DNA from: a bacterium
Lineage (GTDB): Bacteria > Actinomycetota > Thermoleophilia > Solirubrobacterales > 70-9
DNA: 17,832 bases
Direction of reading: 5' to 3'
Assembly (NCBI GenBank): GCA_002919115.1
Contig: PKER01000141.1
Coordinates: 1 to 17,832 of the forward strand
Positions 5,205-13,700 of this stretch are shown here, in pieces. The notes beneath the pieces are model-generated. The model saw nothing but the letters and a program-made list of their open reading frames with translations, was not told the origin of the DNA and did not search any database. The position numbers were made by a program, and so were the translations under genes. Numbering within the stretch: position 1 is the stretch's first letter; every line of letters begins with the position of its first letter.

Positions 5205-8200
5205 ATGGTGCCACCGCTCGCGCACGCGCGCGGCTTGCTCTGGCTGAACCGATTCCGTGCGATCGCTGTTGGCGGTCACGGACCCGGCGGACGTATGCGT
5301 CCCCTGCAGGCGACGCTTGCGGGCCTGTTCGCATTCGTGCTGCTGCTCGTGTGTGCCCCGGCCGCGTTCGCGCAGGACGCCAAGGTCCTGGTGCTTCACC
5401 CGACCCCGAACGCGACCATCGAGGCAGGCCTCGACGCGCTCGAGGCGGCGGCCGAGGACGGCGACTTCGAGATCGAGGCGACGACGGACCCGTCCGCGTT
5501 CACGGCGGAGAACCTCGCCAACTACAAGGCGGTCGTCTTCCTCAACGTCACGGGCGACACCCTGAACTCCTCCCAGGAGAACGCCCTCCAAGCCTTCATC
5601 CAGGCGGGCAACGGCTTCGTCGGGATCGGCTCCTCCGCTGAGGCCGAGACCGGCGTCACCTTCTTCAACGGCCTGATCGGCGCGCGCCCGACCGGCACCG
5701 TGAACGGCACCTACACGGTGGTCGCCGGCGACCGCGTGCATCCCGCCTCCCGCGACTTCCCGCTGACCAGCCAGCGGAACGACGCCTTCTACAACTGGCA
5801 GTCGAACCCGACCGGCAGCGTCCACACGCTGATCCGCGTGCGTTCCGGCGAGTTCCCGGGCGACGGCACCGACCAGAGCATCGACCGGCCGCTCGCCTGG
5901 TGCCGCGACTTCCAGGGCGGTCGCTCGGTCTACACCGGGCTCGGCCGCACCGTGAGCAGCTACGACGAGGCGATGGAGGGCCACCTCCGCGGCGCCATCC
6001 AGTGGGCGGCCGGGCTCGTGCGCGGCAACTGCAAGGCCACGATCAACTCCTTCTACACGGCCACCAAGCTGACCCAGAACAACAACCCGGCCACCGCCCT
6101 CAACCAGTCGGGCGAGCCGCACGGCCTCTCGATCGCCCCGAACGGCTGGGTCATCTACATCGGCCGCGCCAACTGCGGCGACACCAACTACAACCACAAC
6201 TACGCGAGCCCCGACGTCGGCAAGGGCTGCGGCACGGTCCACGTCTGGGACCCCGAGCAGCAGGCGAACAGCGGGGTCACGACCGCCGCGATCTTCGACG
6301 TCTACGGCAACAAGGGCGGCGGCGCCGAGACCGGCTCGAGCCACAAGATCGAGACCGGCCTGCTCGGCGTCGCGGTGGCGCCGGACTTCATGGAGACCGG
6401 CCACATCTACTTCTTCTACTACCCGTCGTTCAACCCGAACGCGCAGCCGGCGGGCCTGCCGGACGGCGCGGAGCGGCGCGTCACCAAGATGCAGAAGCCG
6501 CGCATCTCGCGGTTCACGATGGACCTCGAGACGAAGCAGATCGACTTCGACTCCGAGGTGATCATCCTCGAGTGGGAGAGCCAGATCTACTCGTGCTGCC
6601 ACCGCGGCGGCGGCATGGGCTTCGACTCCGAGGGGAACCTCTACATCACCACCGGTGACACGAACTCCTCGCAGGGCAACTACTCGGGCAACTACCAGAC
6701 GGTGCGCTGCCCGACCGGCAACCCGAACGAGGCGACCGCCAGCCACTGCGGCGACAACAACATCTCCTACCGCGACGCGCGCCGCACGGCGGGCAACACC
6801 AACGACCTGAACGGGAAGATGCTCCGCATCAACCCGATCGACGACATCCCCGACGGGGAGCAGCCGCCGATCGGGCCGGGCACGACCTACACGCTGCCCG
6901 ACGAGGACTCCCCGAACGGGCCGAACCTGTTCACGGGCGAGGAGGGCAACGGCAACCAGGCGCGCCCGGAGATCTACGCGATGGGCCTCCGCAACCCCTC
7001 GCGCCTGAACATCGACCCGAAGACCGACATCCCGTACACGGCCTGGGTCGGCCCCGACGCGGGTTCCCCGGACCCGACGCAGGGCCCGGCGAAGTACGAG
7101 GAGTTCGCCGCGATCCCGAAGGCGGGCAACTACGGCTGGCCGTACTGCATGGGCAACCACCAGCCGTACCGCGACCGCCTGCCGAACGACGCGCTGCGCA
7201 ACGACACGCCTGAGGGCTACGTGTCGGGCCCGAACGGCACGGGCGGGTGGTACGACTGCGAGAACCCGCGCAACCACTCGACCAACAACACGGGCCTGGT
7301 CGAGCTGCCGCCGATCACCCCGGTCAACCTCTGGTACGGCCCGGGCGGCGGCTGCCCCGACTTCCAGCGCACCCCGAGCGGTGTGCCGACTTACAGCGGC
7401 ACGGTGATCAACCGCTGCCCGTTCGCCACCGGCGGCGGCAGCCAGGCGATCATGTCGGGCCCGATCTACGGCTACGACGAGGACGCCCCGGAGGGCGACG
7501 GCCGCTGGCCCGAGTACTGGGAGCACCGGCCGATCGTGGTTGACCACTACAACGGCCACATACGCCACGCCCTGCTCTTCGACGAGGACGAGCTGGGCGA
7601 GGGCGGCCTGCCCGTGTGGGCCGACAACATGAAGTCGATCATCCCCGCGTTCGGGAACTACATGGACTCCAAGTTCGGCCCGGACGGGGCGCTGTACGTG
7701 CAGTCGTACGGCGGCGGCTTCTTCACGATCGCCGGCAACTATGGCCTCTGGCGCGTGACCTGCGATGACTGCTCGGACACGCCGGGCCCCGATCCGCAGT
7801 ACCAGGCGATCGGCGCCGGCGAGTTCCAGTTCTCGATCGGCGCGTCCGGCGGCGTCTCGTACGAGTGGGACTTCGGCGACGGCTCGCCGAAGAGCAACGA
7901 GCCGAACCCGACCCACAGCTACGAGGAGGACGGCACCTACGAGGTGACGCTCACCGTCACCTACGCGGACGGCGAGGAGGCCTCGAAGACCATCAAGGTG
8001 AACGTCTTCGCCAACGACACCACGCCGCCGACGAGCTCGCACGAGCTCGACCCGGCGACCCCGAACGGCCCGAACGGCAAGTACAAGGGCGTCGTCAAGG
8101 TCACGCTGTCCGCTGAGGACGAGCCGGGCGGCTCGGGCGTGGACCGCATCGAGTACCGCATCAACGGCGACGTCTGGAAGACCTACGACGGGCCGTTCAA

Positions 8201-10592
8201 CGTCAGCGGCAACGGCACCTACACGATCGAGTACCGCGCGATCGACGTCGCGGGCAACCACGAGGAGCCGAACTCGGTCACCTTCGAGATCGACAACACC
8301 GCTGGCGGCGGCACCTGCCTGCCGCAGGCGGACGACTTCGGCGGCGACCAGCTCGACGGCAAGTGGCAGATCGTCAACGACAACCCGTCGGCGCGCAGCG
8401 TCGGTGACGACCACCTGACGCTGACGATGGCGCAGGGCGACGTCTACCAGGGCAACTTCACGGCGCAGAACATCCTGCTGCAGGACGTGCCCTCTGGCCC
8501 GTGGACGGTGACCGCCCGGATCAAGCACACGAACATCTCGGTGGACGGGCGCGCCGCCGGCCTGGTGATCTTCGGGCAGAACAACCCGAACTACTTCGCC
8601 AAGGCCGCCATCCAGTACAAGATCAACGACCCGCTGAACGGGAGCCCGATCAACGGGATCTGGATGGAGCGGACCCTGACGACGAACAACGCCGTCAACG
8701 GGAGCTACGGCGGCAACTGGCCGAACTCCGGCAAGCTCAACCCGCCGACGGACTACGTGTGGGTGCGCGCCGTCTTCGACGGGACGAACGTCAGCACGTA
8801 CTACTCGCTGGACGGCATCACGTTCACGGCGAACGCGCCCTCGTTCCCGGCGTCCGCGCTGGGTGCGAACGGCGTCACCAAGATCGGCCTGTTCGCCAAG
8901 CGCGACGGGACCGGGTCGGACGCGACGGTGCAGTTCGACTACTTCCACGTGACCGGGTCCGCCGACCCGCAGCAGCCCGCCGAGTGTTCGACGGGCGGCG
9001 ACAACAAGGCGCCGGTCACGACGGCGACGGTCGACCCCGAGGAGCCGAACGGCGAGGAGGGCTGGTACACGTCGCCCGTCGAGGTGACCCTGACCGCCGA
9101 TGACGGCGAGGGTGAGGGCGTCGAGCGCACCGAGTACCGCATCGACAACGGCGACTGGACCGAGTACGACGAGCCGTTCACGGTGGGTGGCGACGGCGTG
9201 CGCACGGTCCGGTACCGCTCGGTCGACGTCGCGGGCAACGAGGAGGCGCCCAAGACGCTCGAGCTGCGCATCGACGAGAACGCGCCGGAGACCACGGCCA
9301 CGCTGAGCCCGGAGGAGCCGGACGGCCCGAACGGGTCCTACAACGGCCCGGTCGAGATCACGCTCGACGCGGATGACGGCTCCGGCTCGGGCGTCGTCGA
9401 GACGCAGTTCCGCGTGGACGGCGGCGAGTGGACGCCGTACGTGAAGGAGGAGACCATCCTCGGCACGAACGCGTCCGACCTCGACGACTGGCTCCAGGCC
9501 GGCCCGGGCGGGCTCCAGTACAACCCGAACGACGGCGGGTTCTTCCGCACCCAGGGTGGCCTGGGCATGGCCTGGTACCCGAAGGAGTACAAGGACTTCC
9601 GCCTGCGCCTGCAGTGGCGTGACTCGTCCAGCGGGTCCAACGGCAACGGTGGCGTCCTCGTGCGGTTCCCGGATCCGCGGATCCCGCTCGACCAGCGGCC
9701 GCTGACGGGCCCCGGCGCCTGGACCGGCACGCACTGCAGCCGGACCGGTTCCGCGGCCACCCAGCCCGCGTGGGTCGCGGTGTTCTGCGGTCACGAGATC
9801 CAGATCAACGACCACCAGAGCGACTGGCAGAAGACCGGCTCGGTCTACAACTTCGCTCCGGTCGAGGCCCCGAACGCGGGCATCCAGCCGCGCGGCACCT
9901 GGGTCGACTACGAGATCCGGGTCGAGGGCCAGCACTACACGGTCATCCGCAACGGTCAGGTCCTGAACGAGTTCGACAACTCGATCCCGAAGGACTCGTC
10001 GCGCGCCGGTGACCCGCCGACGCAGGCGCGGCAGTTCGACCGCGGCTACATCGGCCTCCAGAACCACGGTTCGAACGACCTGATCGACTACCGCAACGTG
10101 CGCGTCCTGCCGCTCATCGAGGGCGCGGTCGAGGGGCCGATCGTCGTCGAGGGCGAGGGCCAGCACAAGGTCGAGTTCCGCTCGGTCGACGCGGCCGGCC
10201 ACACCGAGGACCTGAAGACCGTCACGTTCCGCATCGGCGACGCCGGCGAGGAGCCGGGCGCGCCGGCGCTCTCGGCCAGCGTGAAGCCGGCCAAGAAGAC
10301 GGTCAAGGCGAAGGCCAAGCGGGTGAACCTGCGGTTCGTGGTCACCAACCAGGGCGACCAGGCGGCGAAGAACGTGAAGCTCTGCGTGAAGGCGCAGAAG
10401 AAGCGGCTCGCCGTCAAGGGCAAGCAGTGCGTGACCGTGGCCACCATCGACGCCGGCCAGACCGTGAAGCGGAAGTTCACGCTGCGCGTGCAGAAGGGCG
10501 CCCGCGGCAAGGCGAGCAAGGTGAAGTTCGTCGCCAGGGGCCCGGGCATCGAGAAGCGCACGGTCACCGCGCGGGTGAAGGTCAAGAAGTAG
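5205..10592 (+). CDS. Giant secreted mosaic: ThuA-like, PQQ-type sugar dehydrogenase, PKD, OmpL47-like, concanavalin-like and DUF1080 domains
   Basis: This 1795-aa exported protein probably oxidises and processes sugars outside the cell. Order: 30-residue leader; signal peptide 31-57 (ending AFA); ThuA-like 58-275; glucose/sorbosone dehydrogenase beta-propeller 277-853, with TGLLGVAVAPDF, CHRGGGMGF (likely catalytic His), LNGKMLRINP, YAMGLRNPSRL, NYGWPYC and GPDGALYV; PKD 862-934 (YEWDFGDG); OmpL47-like 940-1030; concanavalin-like (DUF1349 type) 1038-1261; OmpL47-like 1267-1357; a second OmpL47-like unit (1358-1414 and 1642-1677) interrupted by a DUF1080/3-keto-disaccharide-hydrolase-like domain (1415-1636); Lys-rich module with two cysteines 1685-1795. 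ATG 5205 has a strong ribosome binding site; ATG 5295 would start right at the signal peptide. There is no CxxCH haem site, so electrons must leave by another carrier. Several histidines usual in ThuA are missing. The sugar substrate is unknown. Confidence 0.85.
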   Translation: MVPPLAHARGLLWLNRFRAIAVGGHGPGGRMRPLQATLAGLFAFVLLLVCAPAAFAQDAKVLVLHPTPNATIEAGLDALEAAAEDGDFEIEATTDPSAFTAENLANYKAVVFLNVTGDTLNSSQENALQAFIQAGNGFVGIGSSAEAETGVTFFNGLIGARPTGTVNGTYTVVAGDRVHPASRDFPLTSQRNDAFYNWQSNPTGSVHTLIRVRSGEFPGDGTDQSIDRPLAWCRDFQGGRSVYTGLGRTVSSYDEAMEGHLRGAIQWAAGLVRGNCKATINSFYTATKLTQNNNPATALNQSGEPHGLSIAPNGWVIYIGRANCGDTNYNHNYASPDVGKGCGTVHVWDPEQQANSGVTTAAIFDVYGNKGGGAETGSSHKIETGLLGVAVAPDFMETGHIYFFYYPSFNPNAQPAGLPDGAERRVTKMQKPRISRFTMDLETKQIDFDSEVIILEWESQIYSCCHRGGGMGFDSEGNLYITTGDTNSSQGNYSGNYQTVRCPTGNPNEATASHCGDNNISYRDARRTAGNTNDLNGKMLRINPIDDIPDGEQPPIGPGTTYTLPDEDSPNGPNLFTGEEGNGNQARPEIYAMGLRNPSRLNIDPKTDIPYTAWVGPDAGSPDPTQGPAKYEEFAAIPKAGNYGWPYCMGNHQPYRDRLPNDALRNDTPEGYVSGPNGTGGWYDCENPRNHSTNNTGLVELPPITPVNLWYGPGGGCPDFQRTPSGVPTYSGTVINRCPFATGGGSQAIMSGPIYGYDEDAPEGDGRWPEYWEHRPIVVDHYNGHIRHALLFDEDELGEGGLPVWADNMKSIIPAFGNYMDSKFGPDGALYVQSYGGGFFTIAGNYGLWRVTCDDCSDTPGPDPQYQAIGAGEFQFSIGASGGVSYEWDFGDGSPKSNEPNPTHSYEEDGTYEVTLTVTYADGEEASKTIKVNVFANDTTPPTSSHELDPATPNGPNGKYKGVVKVTLSAEDEPGGSGVDRIEYRINGDVWKTYDGPFNVSGNGTYTIEYRAIDVAGNHEEPNSVTFEIDNTAGGGTCLPQADDFGGDQLDGKWQIVNDNPSARSVGDDHLTLTMAQGDVYQGNFTAQNILLQDVPSGPWTVTARIKHTNISVDGRAAGLVIFGQNNPNYFAKAAIQYKINDPLNGSPINGIWMERTLTTNNAVNGSYGGNWPNSGKLNPPTDYVWVRAVFDGTNVSTYYSLDGITFTANAPSFPASALGANGVTKIGLFAKRDGTGSDATVQFDYFHVTGSADPQQPAECSTGGDNKAPVTTATVDPEEPNGEEGWYTSPVEVTLTADDGEGEGVERTEYRIDNGDWTEYDEPFTVGGDGVRTVRYRSVDVAGNEEAPKTLELRIDENAPETTATLSPEEPDGPNGSYNGPVEITLDADDGSGSGVVETQFRVDGGEWTPYVKEETILGTNASDLDDWLQAGPGGLQYNPNDGGFFRTQGGLGMAWYPKEYKDFRLRLQWRDSSSGSNGNGGVLVRFPDPRIPLDQRPLTGPGAWTGTHCSRTGSAATQPAWVAVFCGHEIQINDHQSDWQKTGSVYNFAPVEAPNAGIQPRGTWVDYEIRVEGQHYTVIRNGQVLNEFDNSIPKDSSRAGDPPTQARQFDRGYIGLQNHGSNDLIDYRNVRVLPLIEGAVEGPIVVEGEGQHKVEFRSVDAAGHTEDLKTVTFRIGDAGEEPGAPALSASVKPAKKTVKAKAKRVNLRFVVTNQGDQAAKNVKLCVKAQKKRLAVKGKQCVTVATIDAGQTVKRKFTLRVQKGARGKASKVKFVARGPGIEKRTVTARVKVKK

Positions 10593-10598
10593 CGCGAG

Positions 10599-10629
10599 GC
10601 GCGGCGGGGGCTCCGAGCCCCCGCCGCGC
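10599..10629 (+). terminator. Perfect 14-bp hairpin after the first giant gene
   Basis: Arms 10599-10612 (GCGCGGCGGGGGCT) and 10616-10629 are perfectly complementary around a CCG loop, 6 nt after the stop codon. No T-tract follows. It probably terminates transcription or protects the transcript end, separating the two giant genes. Confidence 0.65.
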
Positions 10630-10703
10630 GCGCATGCAGCGCACGGCGCAAACGCGCGGCGCAAAGGCTTTGGATTCAACGAATCTCGGGAGGAACTAGG
10701 TCA

Positions 10704-13700
10704 ATGAATGCTCGGGGAGTCCTTCGCAGGGGGGCGGGCCTCGCACTATCCATCGCCGCCCTGCTGGTGGCCGCACCGGCTGCCGGGGCGGCCGTCTGTC
10801 CAGGAAGCGACGAGTTCAACGGGAGCTCCATCGACCCGTCGACCTGGCCGACGTTCCTGCGCGAGAGCCGCGCCAACTACAGCGTCGAGGACGGCGCGTT
10901 CCGCGCCCGCGTCCTTGGCGGCGACTGGAACGGCGGTACCGCGAATGCCCGCAACACGCCGCTCCAGGACGCTCCCAAGGGCCCGTGGAGCGCGACGGTC
11001 AAGGTGGACATCTCCGAGCTGAACGGCGACGGCCAGCAGGCCGGCATCGTCGTCTGGGCCGGCGAGGGCTCGGGCCAGAACACCTTCATCAAGTACGTCT
11101 ACAACCGCCGCACGTCCAACGGCAGCGGGCAGGCCGGCTGGTTCGAGCGGGTGTACACGCTGAACAGCAACAACAGCGGCGGCTATCCGAACACCGGGGT
11201 CGTGGAGGAGGCCACCGGCGACGTCTGGATCCGGGTGAGCTCGAACGGCGCGGCGCAGCCGCAGATCTCCGGCGAGTACTCGGTCGACGGCCAGAACTGG
11301 AACCCGATCGCCGGGCCGATCCAGATGAGCACGGGCGACCTGCGGGTCGGCCCGACGGCGTTCGCCGGCGGCGACACCAGCAACTGGGTCCACTTCGACT
11401 TCTTCCGGTTCGAGGCCGAGGACTGCCGCCCGGACGTCTCCGTGAGCGCCGAACCCGCGAGCGGGCCCGAGCCGCTCGACGTCGACTTCGAGGCGCAGAT
11501 CGCGGACGACGTCGATGAGGCGGGCGACCTCGAGATCGAGTGGGACTTCGGCGACGGGGAGACCGCGACCGGCGGCGAGACCCAGTCGCACACCTACGAG
11601 GATCCGGGCACCTACCGCGCGACCGTGACCGTCACCGACTCGTCGGGGAACGTCTCCGTGGCGAGCGCCCGCGTGACGGCCGGCGCCGCTCCCGGGACCT
11701 GCGGCACCGACGAGTTCAACGGCAACGCCCTGCATGAGAGCTGGGACGTGCTGCGCCGCCACGGCGGCGGCCCGGCCGTGTCCGGCGGCAGGCTCGTGCT
11801 GCCGATCCTCCCGGGCGACATGATCCAGGGCACCAACACGGCGCAGAACGTGATCCTGCGTGACGCGCCGGCGGGCGGCTGGCGGATCACCGCCGCCCTG
11901 GACATCTCCGAGATCGACGCGAACGGCGAGCAGGCCGGCATCGTGGTCTGGCAGAGCGAGGGCCCGCCGCGCGCGCAGAACAACTTCTCGAAGATCGTCT
12001 TCGTCCAGGCGACGACCGGCGCCCGGCAGTTCGAGCACATCGCCACCGCGAGCGGCGAGCACGTGTACTCGGTTCCGGCGAGCATCGCGCCCGCTCCGGC
12101 AGGCCTGCCCGCGGACGCGACCGTGCTCCTGCGCGCCACCTTCGACGGGCGCACGCTGGTCGCCGAGTACTCGGCGGACGAGGGCGACACCTGGACGCAG
12201 ATCGGCGGGCCGCGCGTCTTCGAGGGCCCGGTGAAGATCGGCCTGAAGGCGTCCGACAACGACACGGCCGGCGGCAACGCGTACTTCGACTACTTCACGG
12301 TCGTCTGCGGGCCCGACCTCGAGGTGACCGCGACGCCGGACCGCGGTGACGCGCCGCTCGAGGTCGACCTCGAGGCGGCGACCTCGCACGACGTCGAGGA
12401 CCTCGACCTCGAGTGGGACTTCGGCGACGGCGAGACCGCCACCGGCGACCTGCAGCAGACCCACACCTACAGCGACCCGGGCGTCTACCGCCCGACGCTG
12501 ACGGCCACCAACTCGGACGGCTTCACGACGGTCGCGGGCGACACCGTGGTCGTGGACGACCCGGAGCAGGACCCGTGCACGGCGCGCGTGTCGGACGAGT
12601 TCGAGGGCAACGCGCTGCATCCGAAGTGGGACGTCCTGCGGCCGAGCCCGACCGGCCTGCGCGTCGCGGACGGGCAGCTGCGCCTGCGGGCGTTCGGCGG
12701 CGACATGCATGGCTCGACCGCCAACGCGCGCAACGTGCTCCTGCAGGACATCCCGAAGGGCGCGTGGACCGCGGAGACGCGCATCGACGTGAGCGACCTG
12801 ACCGTGACCGGCGACCAGGTCGGCATCGTGCTGTGGCGCTCGGAGGGACCGAACGCCTTCGCCAAGGTGGTCTACAACAAGCGCGGCGACAACCAGTTCT
12901 GGTTCGAGCGCTCGAACACCAACGGCTCGTCGACCACGGGCGGCAACGCCGGGACGCTCAGCAACCCGCCGCAGCACGTGTACATCCGCGTGCACTCCGA
13001 CGGCGGGCCGAACCCGACGTTCCAGCCCGAGTACTCGCTGGACGGCGAGAACTGGACCGCGATCCAGGGGCCGTTCCAGCTCGCCGGCAGCGGCAAGGTG
13101 CGCATCGGCCTCACCTACTTCCAGAGCGATGCCGAGCGCGTCGCGAAGTTCGACTACTTCCGCGTCCAGCTCGCCGGTGACTGCGAGCCGACCGCGCCGT
13201 GCACCGAGGCGTCCTTCGACGACTTCGACGGCGACGAGCTCGGCGAGGAGTGGACGGTCCTGCGGCCCGCGGGCCCGGGCGCGGTGGTCTCCGGCGGCGA
13301 TCTGAACCTCCAGATCCGCTCGGGTGACTTCATCAACGAGCAGGCCACGGCTCAGAACGTGGTCCTGAGGGACGCGCCCGAGCGCGGCTGGACCGCGACC
13401 ACCGAGTTCAACGTCTCGGCGATCGACCAGAACGGCGAGCAGGCCGGCATCGTCGTCTGGAAGTCGGAGGGTCCGCCCGCCGCGAACAACGTGTTCGCCA
13501 AGGCGACCTTCATCCAGACGAACGCGGGCGCCCGCCGCTTCGAGTTCGTGACGACCGAGAACGGCAGCGCCGCGTTCCCGCCGGCGTCGTCGGGCACGCC
13601 GGCGCCCGCGAACCTGCCGGCCGACGCGGACGTGATGCTGCGCGTGCGCAGCGACAGCCGCGTGATCGTCGCCGAGTACTCGGTCGACGGCGGTGAGGCG

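Noticed and set aside
5023..5247. A 74-codon + strand frame crossing into the start of the first giant gene
   Set aside because: It covers the hairpins and ribosome binding site of the real gene, and its product is featureless.
7749..7785. Haem c site at the end of the dehydrogenase propeller (CDDCSD, near residue 853)
   Set aside because: PQQ dehydrogenases are sometimes fused to cytochrome c, but here CxxC is followed by Ser, not His, and no CxxCH exists in the protein. SCCHRGGG is a vicinal Cys pair, not a haem motif.
4968..10679. A 1903-codon open frame on the - strand opposite the first giant gene
   Set aside because: Its translation is low-complexity Arg/Val/Asp/Leu-rich with no recognisable domain, while the + strand has clear domains, a signal peptide and a ribosome binding site. 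Long antisense frames arise because GC-rich third positions remove stop codons.
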